A stretch of DNA of 64,000 nt from Bufo bufo (taxonomy: Eukaryota > Chordata > Amphibia > Anura > Bufonidae): positions 399,831,899 through 399,895,898 of the forward strand of contig NC_053392.1 of assembly GCF_905171765.1 (NCBI RefSeq). The letters are read 5' to 3'. The notes under the pieces were generated by a model. The model was not told where the DNA came from. It saw only the letters and a list, made by a program, of their open reading frames with translations, and did no database searches. Both the position numbers and the translations under genes were made by a program. This document shows, in pieces, positions 1 through 10,927 of this stretch; position 1 is the first letter of the stretch; each line of letters starts with the position of its first letter.

Positions 1-607
1 AAAAATCATCATTTTCCGCTAACTTGTGACAAAAAATAAAAAGTTCTATGAACTCACTATGCCCATCAGCGAATACCTTAGGGTGTGTACTTTCCGAAAT
101 GGGGTCATTTGTGGGGTGTTTGTACTGTCTGGGCATTTTAGAACCTCAGGAAACATGACAGGTGCTCAGAAAGTCAGAGCTGCTTCAAAAAGCGGAAATT
201 CACATTTTTGTACCATAGTTTGTAAATGCTATAACTTTTACCCAAACCATTTTTTTTTTACCAAAATTTTTTTTTTTTTATCAAAGACATGTAGAACAAT
301 AAATTTAGAGCAAAATTTATATATGGATGTCGTTTTTTTTGCAAAATTTTACAACTGAAAGTGAAAAATGTAATTTTTTTGCAAAAAAATCGTTAAATTT
401 CGATTAATAACAAAAAAAGTAAAAATGCCAGCAGCAAAGAAATACCACCAAATGAAAGCTCTATTAGTGAGAAGAAAAGGAGGTAAAATTCATTTGGGTG
501 GTAAGTTGCATGACCGAGCAATAAACGGTGAAAGTAGTGTAGGTCAGAAGTGTAAAAAGTGGCCTGGTCTTTCAGGGTGTTTAAGCACTGGGGGCTGAGG
601 TGGTTAA
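1..607. repeat. Unclassified interspersed repeat, copy 1 (end segment)
   Basis: This AT-rich block is closely matched by 8111-8692, including the stretch around 430-560 (match at about 8510-8640) and a common end, GAGCTGAGGTGGTTAAG or nearly so, at about 592-608 and 8675-8691. Both copies therefore share one boundary. No open frame is convincing. The family is one I recognise only as an abundant frog repeat. Its class is not clear from the sequence. Confidence 0.6.
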
Positions 608-870
608 GACGTCCGTATGTGTTTTGCGGATCCACGGATCCGCAAAACACGGACACCGCGGGTCCTCAAAACACGGACACCGGCAATGTGCTTTCCGCAT
701 TTTGCGGATCTGCACATTGCCAGAACTATATAGAAAATGCCTTTTCTTGTTTGCAATTGCAGACAAGAATAGGACATGTTCTATAGGCTCTACAAAAAAC
801 GCAGTGTTCGTCCGATCAGGCCTGATCTTGTGCGCACACTTGCGTTCAGTCCGCCCCACCGCAGTGACAG
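608..870. repeat. Foldback MITE fragment of the 'TCCGCAAAA' type
   Basis: Short inverted and direct copies of a TTTGCGGATCC / GGATCCGCAAA motif occupy 620-660, followed by sequence like ATAGGACATGTTCTAT at about 770-785 that recurs at 43.9, 57.4 and 60.98 kb. This is a member of a frog MITE group with subterminal 'gcggaccgcaa' palindromes. Its ends are not resolved. Confidence 0.45.
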
Positions 871-889
871 AATTTTTTTTTTTCTGATC

Positions 890-1262
890 ACTGCAAAAAC
901 ACCGTAAAATCGCTGCGGCGCTATAAAGATCACTTTTGAGGGGCATGGCGAGTTCATAGAAGATACATTTTTTTTGCCACAAGTTTGCGGAAATTGATTT
1001 ATTTTATTTTTCTTCTTACAAAGTCTCATATTCCACTAACTTGTGACAAAAAATAAAATCTCACATGAACTCACCATACCCCTCACGGAATCCAAATGCG
1101 TAAAAATTTTTAGACATTTATATTCCAGACTTTTTCTCACACTTTAGGTCCCCTAAAATGCCAGGGCAGTATAAATACCCCACAAGTGACCCCAAGGTAT
1201 TTCGTGAGGGGCATGGCGAGTTCATGTAAAATTTTATTTTTCGTCACAAGTTAGTGGAAAAT
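890..1262. repeat. Unclassified foldback repeat, left part interrupted by Gypsy-1
   Basis: Contains CACTAACTTGTGAC-type and 'cccctcacggaat' motifs that reappear in both orientations at 7345-8085. The sequence up to 1267 and from 7315 onward was one repeat before Gypsy-1 inserted. The 5-bp GAGAC at 1263-1267 is duplicated at 7315-7319. No gene is seen. Confidence 0.55.
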
Positions 1263-1267
1263 GAGAC

Positions 1268-1960
1268 TGTAACGGGGTTCCGAAGGTGCACTCGGTCCCC
1301 CATTGCCCGCAGAATTGTTGCTTAGCTTTGGGAATGAGGATCTGTGTTTGACCTCATTCCCAGGGCGGCTTTACTGCTGGGTGGCTCCCTGCTCCTAAGT
1401 CTGCCTTGAGCGCTGAGCTGATCACTCGGTGCTCACTTGGTTGGTCTGTCAGTCATGTGACGCTGGCCACGTCACATGACCCTCACTCCCCACTATAAAT
1501 ACAGGCAGCCTGCTAGCCACAGGTTGCCTGTTAATTTCTAGGTTCCTGGCTATTTGTTGGACTACTGAATACTCACCTGATTCCGTTCCCTGACGATCCT
1601 TTGCCTGCTCCTCCTGTACTGCACATCCGTCCTGGTATTGTGACCTCAGCTCCCACCTGACTACTCTCTTAGGACTCCTCTTGTACTTCTCTACTCTCCT
1701 GGTATTTGACCCCGGCTTCTCCTGACCATTCTTTGCTTAACCCTTTGTACTGCGTAGCTCTCTTGGTTCTGACCCGGTCCGTTCATGTTCCGTATTTTGT
1801 CTTGTCTGTCTTCCCTGCACGTATCCTAAGTTAGGGACTGTCGTCCAGTTGTCCCCTGTCATCAGGACTCGTGAGGCAAGTAGGCAGGGCCAGGGGTGAG
1901 GGTGGAGCGCAGTGGTCACTATCCTTCCCCCTGTGTGTGTGTGTGGACGTGACAGTTACA
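1268..1960 (+). repeat. Gypsy-1 5' LTR
   Basis: 693 bp beginning TGTAACGGGG and ending GTTACA, repeated at 6624-7314. It holds a TATAAATA box at 1494-1501 and, 25 bp past the box, the self-priming sequence described separately. A (GT)n tract lies near its end. Confidence 0.93.
1494..1535 (+). promoter_or_regulatory. Gypsy-1 LTR core promoter and predicted RNA 5' end
   Basis: TATAAATA lies at 1494-1501. The ten bases GCCTGTTAAT at 1526-1535 begin at the distance expected of a transcription start and are the exact reverse complement of 1962-1971, just inside the element. The start site itself is inferred from spacing and from this complementarity. Confidence 0.65.
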
Positions 1961-1961
1961 G

Positions 1962-1971
1962 ATTAACAGGC
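1962..1971 (+). other. Gypsy-1 primer-binding site (self-priming type)
   Basis: ATTAACAGGC starts one base after the LTR end. It is complementary to the predicted RNA 5' end at 1526-1535, and no TGG-type tRNA primer site is present at this place. This matches the self-priming mode known for Tf1 and sushi chromoviruses. The functional claim is inference. Confidence 0.65.
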
Positions 1972-1988
1972 CCAATAACCACTGTATC

Positions 1989-3541
1989 ATGAATCCTCTT
2001 ACTACCCTGACTGACCATATCTCTAACTTGACACAGATGGTGCAGGAGCTAGGAGAGAAACTCCGTTCTTGTGAGTTAGGGCAAGGTTCTTCCACTCCTC
2101 TGTCCTCCAGTCCACATTTTGAACCCCAGATCAAGCTCCCAGAACCCTTTTCTGGAGACCGGAAGAGGTTTCTCTCCTTTAAGGAGAATTGCAAACTCTA
2201 CTTCCGTTTGCGCCCCGTGTCCTCCGGTCCCGAGAGCCAACGCGTGGGGATTATCATTTCTCTACTACAGGGTGATCCCCAGGACTGGGCATTTTCGTTA
2301 CCTCCTGGGGCCAGTTGTCTAACTTCTGTGGAGGTTTTTTTTCAGGCCCTGGGTACCCTCTATGACGAACCAGACAGGGCCCTGGAAGCCGAGACGGCTC
2401 TTAGGGCACTGGTTCAGGGCCATCTCCCTGCGGAGGAGTATTGCACCCAATTCAGACGGTGGTGTGTCCCCTCAGGATGGAATGAACCAGCCCTGAAGAG
2501 TCAGTTTAGGTCTGGTCTATCTGATAATTTAAAAGATCTATTAGTCAATTACCAAATTCCTGAGACCTTAGAGGAGATGATGACCCTAGTTGTCCGACTT
2601 GACAGACGAGTTAGAGAGAGACGACAAGAACGACAGTTCTGTTCTCAGATGGTGGTCCAGCCAGAGGCCTTTTCCAGGGACAACACTGAGGTCTCCACCG
2701 AGGGACCCATGCAGGTTGGCATGACCCGGGGTAATCTTCGTCGCAGACGCGGAGAGTGCTTCTACTGTGGAGATCCTGGCCATTGGATCAACAAGTGTCC
2801 TAAGAGGGTCCTCTCTGACAAGTCTCCTAAGGCAAGACAACCTAAAGACCAGGTACACCCTGATTTTTCTAAAGGTAAGCTTTTGGTACCCATAACAATT
2901 TCTCTGGGGGTTAATAAGTGGCCGGGTAAGGCCTTTATTGATTCCGGTTCAGCGGCCAGCTTTATTGACTTTGAGTTTGCTAGTAAATTGGGTATTCCTA
3001 TGTTTGCTTTACCTACACCTATCCATGTCATGGCTATTGATGCTACTCCCCTGATTGGTGGTACGGTGAGGTCATGTACCTCTGAAATTTCTCTGTCCGT
3101 GGGTGTGTGCCACTCTGAGAGATGTTCTCTTCTAGTCCTGGAGAACCTACCGGTTGAGGTGGTACTAGGGTTGCCTTGGCTCCGTTTACATAACCCCACA
3201 ATTGATTGGTCCAAAGGAGAGTTGGTAAAATGGGGACCTAAGTGTGACTCATGCTTGTCCGTGGTCCAGGCTGGGGTTTCAGTAAGGTCTAATACATTAC
3301 CCTCTGTTATTAAGGAATATTCTAATGTGTTCTCGTCCCTTACTCCAGAGGTTCTACCCCCCCATAGACCTTATGATTGCGCCATAGAGCTAATTGAGGG
3401 TGCCGAATTTCCTAAAGGTCGAATTTATAATCTTTCAGGGCCCGAACGCAAGGCTATGGAAGATTATATTAAGGAGAGCCTTGCTAAAGGGCATATTAGA
3501 CCTTCAGTCTCTCCTATGGGAGCAGGGTTTTTCTTTGTTAA
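1989..3541 (+). pseudogene. gag-pol: Gypsy-1 gag-protease-RT start (interrupted)
   Basis: Open from the ATG at 1989 until the T2 insertion. Residues 1 to about 250 are a retrotransposon capsid-like Gag. A CCHC zinc knuckle lies at about residues 257-270 (CFYCGDPGHWINKCP). An aspartic protease with the D-S-G signature is at about residue 318. The start of the RT domain (GAGFFFVK) is reached just before the MITE. Gag packages the element RNA and the protease matures the polyprotein. The open frame runs 28 bp into the MITE and stops at 3569. Gag and pol share one frame here, as in many chromoviruses. Confidence 0.9.
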
Positions 3542-4054
3542 AGGGTTTCTATCACTTTGTATCACATAATTAGCTGTCAGACACTAGCGATCTGCTAGTG
3601 TCTGCTCTGGCCAACCATCCTACTATAATCGCTTGTGGGGCAGCGGTTTTGCTAAAAAACGAACTTTTATAAATATGCTAATGAGCCTCTAGGTCTACCT
3701 TCATAAACAGCCGCCGCCCAGCGCGTCCCTCCAGCCCGCCCATGTCCTCCTCCGTGTGAAGCAGCGGACGAATGCGCATGCGCAAGAATTCGTCCGCTGC
3801 GTCACACGGAGGAGGACATGGGCGGGCTGGAGGGACGCGCTGGGCGGCGGCTGTTTATGAAGGTAGACGGAGCCTCTAGGTGCTAATGACGCCCACATAG
3901 CACCTAGAGGCTCATTAGCATATTTATAAAAGTTCGTTTTTTAGCAAAACCGCTGCCCCACAAGCGATTATAGTAGGATGGTTGGCCAGAGCAGACACTA
4001 GCAGATCGCTAGTGTCTGACAGTTAATTATGTGATACAAAGTGATAGAAACCCT
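3542..4054. mobile_element. Kolobok/T2-type foldback MITE inside Gypsy-1 RT
   Basis: Flanked by TTAA at 3538-3541 and 4055-4058. Termini are AGGGTTTCTATCAC and GTGATAGAAACCCT. The whole 513 bp is close to one inverted repeat: 3542 to about 3775 pairs with about 3785 to 4054, with a small unpaired stretch near 3880-3900. The TTAA target plus the AGGG end matches the TTAAAGGRR motif known for Xenopus T2 MITEs (Kolobok). No transposase is encoded. Removing it rejoins the RT reading frame around VKKKDG. Confidence 0.85.
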
Positions 4055-4058
4055 TTAA

Positions 4059-6611
4059 AAAGAAGGATGGTGGTCTTAGGCCTTGTATTGATTACTGGAG
4101 ATTGAATAAAATCACTGTCCAAAATAGATACTCTCTCCCATTGATTCCGGATTTATTTAACCAGGTTTTGGGGGCAACCTGGTTTTCCAAGATTGACCTG
4201 AAAGGGCCATACAATTTAATCCGAATCAAGGAGGGAGAGATAGGACACTTTGAATATCAGATGATGCCTTTTGGACTCAGAAATGCCCCAGCTGTGTTCC
4301 AAAACTTAATGAACGATATTCTTAGGGAGTTCTTAGGTAAATTTATTATTGTCTATCTTGACGACATTTTGATATTCTCTCCTGATTTCGAATCTCATGT
4401 GTCTCATGTCAAACAAGTATTAGAGGTGTTGAGGGAGAACCAGCTATCCGCTAAGCAAGAGAAATGTGTTTTTGGTGTACAGGAGATACTGTTTCTAGGG
4501 CATGTTTGGACTCCTCACGCCTTTTAAGATGGATCTTGGTAAGGTTTTAGCAATTAAGGAATGGGTAAGGCCTTCATCCTTAAAGGCTTTACAAAGGTTT
4601 TTGGGTTTCGCTAATTACTACCGTAAATTTATCATGAATTTTTCTGTAATTGCTAAGCCATTGACCGACCTTACTAAGAAAGGGGCGGATTTGGAGAATT
4701 GGTCTACCAAGGCCATTTCTTCATTTGAAACATTAAAAAAGGCATTCAGTAGCGCTCCCATTCTGATCCAGCCTGATCAGGAGAAACCTTTTATTGTGGA
4801 GGTGGATGCATCCGAGGACGGCGCAGGAGCAGTCCTTTCACAAGGTCCTGCTAGCCTCACTAACCTGAGACCGTGGGCCTTCTTCTCTAGGAAATTCTCT
4901 CCCACGGAGAGAAACTACGACATAGGGAATAGGGAGCTGCTGGCTATTAAATGGGCATTTGAGGAGTGGAGACATTTTTTGGAGGGGGCAAGGCATCGAG
5001 TAACGGTTGTCACTGATCATAAAAACCTAATGTTTCTCGAGTCTGCTAAGAGGTTGAATCCCCGACAAGCCCGATGGGCTCTGTTTTTTACCCGTTTTGA
5101 TTTCTCCATTACGTTCAGGCCGGGAAGTAAAAATGTGAAGGCAGACAAATTATCTCGGAGCTTCCATGCTTTTCAACCCACTGAGACTCCGCCTGAATCC
5201 ATCCTACCAGCAAACATCTTCTTAGCGGCTCTAACCCAGGATATCTCGGCTCGCATTAGGTCTGAACAACATCTGGCACCGGCATCCACCCCAACAGATA
5301 AGTTGTTTGTTCCTGTACAATCTCCAGCTGTTGGGTGAGTGTCATGATTCTGCCTTTTGTGGACATCCGGGTGTTGAGGGCACTAAGGATCTGGTTTCTA
5401 GATCTTATTGGTGGCCCACTCTGACCAGGGATGTCAAGTCCTACGTGTCAGCCTGTGAGGTTTGTGCCAGGTCTAAGACACCTAGGACTCGCCCTGCTGG
5501 TAACCCACGACCCCTACCCATTCCCAGTAGACCCTAGTCCCATATCTTGATGGACTTTATAACTGACCTACCGCTGGTGGAGGGTAAGACTGTGGTTTGG
5601 GTAGTGGTCGATAGGTTTAGCAAGATGGTTCATTTCATTCCCTTGTCTAAACTTCCGAATGCTAAAACCCTGGCGTCTATTTTTGTGAGAGAGATTGTTC
5701 GTTTACATGGCATCCCGGAAAATATTGTTTCGGACAGGGGTGTGCAGTTTGTGTCCAAATTCTGGAGGGCCTTCTGTCAAAGATGTAAAATTTTGTTGTC
5801 TTTTTCTTCCGCCTACCATCCTGAGAGTAATGGGAAGACTGAACGCCTTAATCAGTCTGTGGAACAATTCCTGAGGTTGTAAGTTGCTGATGACCAGCAA
5901 TTATGGGTCAAATTCTTTCCGTTGGCTGAATTTGCTTTGAATAACCATGTCAATTCTTCTGCTGGGGTCTCCCCTTTCTTTTGTAACCATGGTTTTCATC
6001 CCCGTTTTCATTCTGGGTCGTCCGTCTCCTCCTCTAACCCTGAATCTGATAAACTCTCCTCCGAACTGTGCACAGTTTGGGCCCGGGTTCAATCGAACCT
6101 AGAAAAGGCTCAAAGTTCTCAAAAACTCAAGGCCGATAGGAGACGTTCAAGGGGGGTGAACTTTCAGGTTGGGGATAAAGTATGGTTGTCCTCCAAGAAT
6201 CTATCTCTCAAGGTAGCTTCTAGAAAATTTGCTCCTCGTTTTATTGGACCATATAAGATCACGGAGGTGATTAACCCGGTATCATTTAGGTTGGAGCTGC
6301 CCGAGTCATTCCACATTCATAATGTGTTCCATAAATCTCTACTTAAAAAATATTTTGAACCGGTAGTACCATCAAAAGCCTCGCCTCCGCCGGTTCTTGT
6401 TAATTATGCTGTCGAGTATGTAGTGTCTAAAATAGTGGATGTCAGGAAGGTGCGTAACTCCTTGCAGTACCTGATTCACTGGAAGGGGTATGGACCCGAA
6501 GAGAGATCTTGGGTACCTGCCAGGGAGGTTCATGCTCCTAGACTGGTTCGTAAATTTCATTTAGAACACCCTGAAAAGCCATCGCTTGAAGTCTTGGGTG
6601 GCCCCTCGTAA
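4059..6611 (+). pseudogene. pol: Gypsy-1 pol: RT, RNase H, integrase, chromodomain (broken)
   Basis: RT with YLDDILIF near 4350-4375; RNase H with [14 protein letters not shown] near 4800 and TDHKN near 5010; integrase zinc finger (H..H..C..C) at 5340-5475; catalytic region with MDFITDLP (5547), SDRG (about 5730) and an ESNGKTE segment (about 5825); C-terminal chromodomain at about 6410-6580. Breaks: about 11 codons missing before the HFEY motif (about 4245), a 1-base frameshift at about 4525, another near 5330, a TAG at 5535-5537 and a TAA at 5880-5882. The region 5307-6611 otherwise stays in one frame. Not functional. Confidence 0.9.
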
Positions 6612-6620
6612 AAGGGGGGG
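6610..6620 (+). other. Gypsy-1 polypurine tract
   Basis: A run of A and G ending in seven G residues lies three bases before the 3' LTR. It is the usual plus-strand primer of LTR elements. Confidence 0.8.
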
Positions 6621-6623
6621 TAC

Positions 6624-7314
6624 TGTAACGGGCTTCCGAAAGTGCACTCGGTCCCCCATTGCCCGCAGAACTGTTGCTTAGCTTTGGGAATGAGGATCTG
6701 TGTTTGACCTCATTCCCAGGGCGGCTTTACTGCTGGGTGGCTCCCTGCTCCTAAGTCTGCCTTGAGCGCCGAGCTGATCACTCGGTGCTCAACTGGTTGG
6801 TCTGTCGGTCATGTGACGCTGGCCATGTCACATGACCCTCACTCCCCACTATAAATACAGGCAGCCTGCTAGCCACAGGTTGCCTGGTAATTTCTAGGTT
6901 CCTGGCTATTTGTTGGACTACTGAATACTCACCTGATTCCGTTCCCTGACGATCCTTTGCCTGCTCCTCCTGTACTGCACATCCGTCCTGGTATTGTGAC
7001 CTCAGCTCCCACCTGACTACTCTCTTAGGACTCCTCTTGTACTTCTCTACTCTCCTGGTATTTGACCCCGGCTTCTCCTGACCATTCTTTGCTTAACCCT
7101 TTGTACTGCGTAGCTCTCTTGGTTCTGACCCGGTCCGTTCATGTTCCGTATTTTGTCTTGTCTGTCTTCCCTGCACGTATCCTAAGTTAGAGACTGTGAT
7201 CCAGTTGTCCCCTGTCATCAGGACTCGTGAGGCAAGTAGGCAGGGCCAGGGGTGAGGGTGGAGCGCAGTGGTCACTATCCTTCCCCCTGTGTGTGTGTGG
7301 ACGTGACCGTTACA
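6624..7314 (+). repeat. Gypsy-1 3' LTR
   Basis: 691 bp homologous to 1268-1960, with TATAAATA at 6850-6857. The predicted primer sequence reads GCCTGGTAAT here, a one-base change from the 5' copy. The element is followed directly by the duplicated GAGAC. Confidence 0.93.
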
Positions 7315-7319
7315 GAGAC

Positions 7320-8110
7320 TTTGTAAGAGAAAAAATAAATAAAAGAATTTCCCCTAACTTGTGCCAAAAAAAAAATATTCTAGGAACTCGCCATGCCCCT
7401 CACGGAATACCTTGGGGTGTCTTCTTTCCAAAATGGAGTCACTTGTGGGGTATTTATACTGCCCTGGAATTTTAGGGGCCCTAAAGCGTGAGAAGTAGTT
7501 TGGAATCCAAATGCGTAAAAAATGCCCTGTGAAATTTTAAAGATACTCATTGGAATTTGGGCCCCTTTGTGCACCTAGGCTGCAAAAAAGTGTCACACAT
7601 GTGGTATCGCCGTACTTAGGAGAAGTAGGGTAATGTGTTTTGGGGTGTATTTTTACATATACCCATACTGTGTGTGAGAAATATCTCTGTAAAATGACAA
7701 CTTTGTATAAAAAAAATGGGAAAAGTTTTCTTTTACAGAGATATATCTCTCACCCAGAATGGGTATATGTAAAAATACACCTCAAAACACATTGCCCTAC
7801 TTCTTCTGAGTACGGCGATACCACATGTGTGACACTTTTTTGCAGCCTAGGTGCGCAAAGGGGCCCAAATTCCAATGAGAATCTTTACGATTTCACAGGG
7901 CATTTTTTACGCATTTGGATTCCAAACTACTTATCACGCTTTAGGTCCCCTAAAATGCAACCACAGTATAAATACCCCAAAAGTGACCCCATTTTAGAAA
8001 GAAGGCACCCCTAGGTATTCCATGAGGGGTATGGTGAGTTCATGTAAAATTTTATTTTTGTCACAAGTTAGTGGAATATGAGACTTTGTAAGAAAAAAAA
8101 AATAATAATC
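7320..8110. repeat. Large foldback of the unclassified frog repeat
   Basis: The left arm from about 7345 (CCCCTAACTTGTG, then the 'cccctcacggaatacc' segment) is repeated in inverse orientation up to about 8075. The loop is near 7700-7735. A GAGACTTTGTAAG motif occurs at both 7315 and about 8081. The sequence has no coding capacity. It was contiguous with 890-1267 before Gypsy-1 inserted. Confidence 0.7.
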
Positions 8111-8692
8111 ATTTTCCGCTAACTTGTGACAAAAAATAAAAACTTCCATAAACTCACTATGCCCATCGGCGAATACCTTAGGGTGTCTACTTTCCGAAAT
8201 GGGGTCATTTGTGGGGTGTTTCTACTGTCTGGGCATTGTAGAACCTCAGGAAACATGACAGGTGCTCAGAAAGTCAAAGTGCGTAAATTCACATTTTTGC
8301 ACCATAGTTTGTAAACGCTATAACTTTTACCCAAACCAATAAATATACACTTATTGCATTTTTTTTTTATTAAAGACATGTACAACAATAAATTTAGAGA
8401 AAATTTTTATATAGAAATGTAGTTATATTTGAAAAACAGAAAGTGAAAAATGTCATTTTTTGCTAAAATTTCGGTCAATTTCGATTAATATTAAAAAAAT
8501 GTTAAAATGTCAGCAGCAATGAAATACCACCAAATGAAAGCTCTATTAGTGAGAAGAAAAGGAGGTAAAATTCATTTGGGTGGTAAGTTGTATGACCGAG
8601 CAATAAACCATGAAAGTAGTGTAGTGCAGAATTGTAAAAAGTTGTCTGGTCATTAAGGGGGTTTAAGCTAGGGGAGCTGAGGTGGTTAAGGT
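8111..8692. repeat. Unclassified interspersed repeat, copy 2
   Basis: Near-duplicate of 1-607, with the same terminal segment at 8675-8691. It abuts DIRS-derived sequence at 8693, which suggests it inserted into the DIRS element. Confidence 0.6.
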
Positions 8693-8757
8693 AGGTATTG
8701 ATGCCAGGATCTCTTCCCTTGGAGTCCCTGCCACCAGGTGTTCTTCAAGCTGTGTAA

Positions 8758-9255
8758 GGCTACTTTCACACTAGCGTTCGGAGCGGATCCGTCTGATGTT
8801 TCATCAGACGGATCCGCTCCGATAATGCAGACGTTTGCATCCGTTCAGAACGGATCCGTCTGCATTATAACTTAGAAAATTTTCTAAGTCTGAAAGTAGC
8901 CTGAGCGGATCCGTTCAGACTTTACATTGAAAGTCAATGGGGAACGGATCCGCTTGAAGATTGAGCCATATGGCGTCATCTTCAATCGGATCCGTCCCCA
9001 TTGACTTCCATTATAAGTCTGGATGGATCCGCTCGCCTCCGCACGGCCAGGCGGACACCCGAACGCTGCAAGCAGCGTTCAGGTGTCCGCTCACTGAGCG
9101 GAGCGGAGGCTGAGCGCTGGCAGGCGGATGCATTCTCAGTGGATCCGCCTCCACTGAGAATGCATTGGGGCCGGACGGCTGCGTTCAGGACCGCTCGTGA
9201 GCCCCTTCAAACGGAGCTCACAAGCGGACACCTGAACGCAGGTGTGAAAGTAGCC
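8758..9255. mobile_element. PIF/Harbinger-like MITE (GGCTACTTTCACAC type) in the DIRS gag
   Basis: Termini GGCTACTTTCACAC and GTGTGAAAGTAGCC, flanked by TAA (8755-8757) and TTA (9256-9258), a 3-bp target with one mismatch. The DIRS reading frame continues from one side to the other when it is removed. The interior consists of GGATCCG-rich palindromes. Related copies lie at 25003, 47809, 54803 and 62861. Confidence 0.7.
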
Positions 9256-9375
9256 TTAGCCATACTGACAAGGATCTTGACGTGCAGGTAGCGGCTATAC
9301 TGGGCCTAAGCATGGCTGTGTTTGTCTCCCATGCACGTTTTAACAGACCCTCGCATTTCTTATCCATAGGATCTT

Positions 9376-10261
9376 TTAAAGGCCCATGTCTTCGAAAGGA
9401 AGAGAAGTTTTCTTAGATATCCTGGCGACAGGCGCATCAATCTTAGGCGTCTTGTCCCACAGAACTGAATCCTCCTCAGTAAATGGATATTTCCTTTTAA
9501 AGGAGGCAGGGATTAAATTATTTTTCTCTGGATCTTTCCATTCCTTTTTAATCAACATTTTAATGTTACTATGAACAGGAAAGACCTTCCTCTTCTTTTC
9601 TCCCAGCCCCTGGAACATTCTGTCCTGCACGGACTGAGGCTCCTTAGTCTCTTCTATTTTCATTGTAGCCCTAATGGTCCTTAACAGCCTTTCTATATCT
9701 TCTGGGCTACAAAGGGGTCTCCCTGATTCCTCATCAGAGGATTCAGTTTCCTCAAGGGATAATACTTCTCCCTCCTCAGAGTCAGGCTCCAGCTGACGGT
9801 CTGACAACTGAGATCTTTGAGAGGTAGAGGGCTGAGGAGAACACGGAGGGAGCCTTGTGTCAATTGCTGATTTAACCTCTTCCTTAATCATGTCTCGGAT
9901 TGATTCAAGGAAAGAGGGCGATTCCTCTGAAACTATTTTGTCCGTACATTTTGGACATAGTGACTTCTTTGATTTAGAGGGCAGGGATTTTCTACATATT
10001 GCACATCTTTTCTTAGATAATGACTCCTCAGATCTTCTGGTGCTGGTGTCCTTGCCCTGTAAGATAATATTTGAATCTTTTCAGGGCTCTGTAATAGGGC
10101 TACACTATTAACACCAGCACCACACCAGTGAGGGAAATAGTAATGTGCTCCCCCCCCCCCCCCCAGCAGGGTCAGTATCAGACACGAAGGAGGCTTACCG
10201 GGCTCTGGGCGGCAGGATCCACAGGCTTACGGGACGCGGGAGCTTCCACAGGAGCCAACAT
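9376..10261 (-). pseudogene. DIRS-like gag with a probable 142-bp intron
   Basis: A proposed first exon runs from the ATG at 10261-10259 to 10199 (21 codons), followed by a GTAAGC donor. The acceptor (TTACAG) leads into an exon from 10056 that stays in phase for 226 codons to the stop at 9376-9378. The second exon starts with a CxxC...CxxC zinc-ribbon-like segment (about 9990-9920). An acidic serine-rich region and the DIRS Gag core follow (WKDPEKN, KRKYPF, KTPKIDAPVARISKK). A 1-base loss after EDMGL creates the stop. The frame then resumes as KDPMDKKCEGLLKRAWE (about 9375-9320) and continues across the MITE to about 8693. The intron is inferred from splice signals and phase only. Confidence 0.6.
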
Positions 10262-10587
10262 GTCAACGGTCAGCGATGCAGGACGCCGAACTCCGCGCTC
10301 CCAGCCCTATATCCGCCAGTCCTCTGACGTCACCCGCCACCGGAAGTGACGCCGAGAACTGGCAACTTAACTTCCGGCCTGTGCGCACACGCACGATCCC
10401 TCGTTCCCGCAATGAGGCTGGGAACGGAAGCCCGGGGCTGCCGTCACCGAAGGACTTATGCCAAAGGAACGGGGACAGGACCTGTCAACTCCCGACCTCT
10501 GCACGACCCTCCCGGATGGGGCAACTTATCTAGGCCGTGCGTCGATGAACCCATGACGTAGCAGGAGCGGTTTCCACGCGATCCAGA

Positions 10588-10663
10588 GGACAGGAAACAA
10601 CAAACTGAAGCAGGTAAGGGGAGGGGGCCTTTTAAGTCTGAGCTTCTACGTTGTTTCCTGTCC
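10588..10663. repeat. 14-bp inverted repeat near the DIRS end
   Basis: GGACAGGAAACAAC at 10588-10601 is the exact reverse complement of 10650-10663. Inverted termini are a DIRS hallmark, so this may be part of the terminal repeat, but its partner at the other end is outside the recognisable element. Confidence 0.4.
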
Positions 10664-10708
10664 TGGGGAGGCGGAGACACCCTCCTGAAGTGCCGTTGTG
10701 GAGGCGCC

Positions 10709-10925
10709 GGGGAAAATGTTCTTAAAGCTTATGTCTTACCCAAGATCCTATACGTAATGCAAATGGTACCAATACATCTGCCAAACATTTTTCTTGATAT
10801 CAGGAGGATGTTCTCTAGATATCTGTGGAACGGGAAGAGACCTCGAATCTCACATAACATTCTGGTTAGGCATAGGGAAAAGGGAGAACTGGGAGTCCCA
10901 GACGTGACCAGATACTACCAAGCAA
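10709..10925 (+). pseudogene. LINE ORF2 fragment 1 (after the RT core)
   Basis: Reads ...VLPKILYVMQMVPIHLP...FIW-like SRYLWNGKRPRI...GELGVPDVTRYYQAIH, the conserved region following the RT domain in L1-like ORF2 proteins. It is in frame to the Tc1 insertion at the TA of 10926-10927. The RT core itself is missing (5' truncation). Confidence 0.8.
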
Positions 10926-10927
10926 TA

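Larger units (their letters stand above)
1268..7314 (+). mobile_element. Gypsy-1: decayed Ty3/Gypsy chromovirus with two LTRs
   Basis: A complete but inactivated LTR retrotransposon: LTR 1268-1960, gag-pol 1989-6611, polypurine tract, LTR 6624-7314, flanked by 5-bp duplications GAGAC (1263-1267 and 7315-7319). LTR termini are TGTAACG...GTTACA. The order gag, protease, RT, RNase H, integrase, chromodomain identifies a Ty3/Gypsy chromovirus. The LTRs differ at about a dozen positions by eye, so the copy is moderately old. A T2 foldback (3542-4054) sits in the RT. Two frameshifts, two stops and a small in-frame deletion disable pol. Confidence 0.95.
8693..10708 (-). mobile_element. DIRS-like tyrosine-recombinase retroelement fragment (5' end and gag)
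   Basis: The minus strand carries a promoter-like GC-rich leader (10262-10708), a gag gene (10261 down to about 8693) and nothing downstream, because an unrelated repeat cuts it at 8692. The protein resembles the Gag of vertebrate DIRS elements from which the LAP2-alpha C-terminal domain is thought to derive. A Harbinger-like MITE (8758-9255) interrupts it. RT, RNase H and tyrosine recombinase are absent from this window. Confidence 0.65.
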
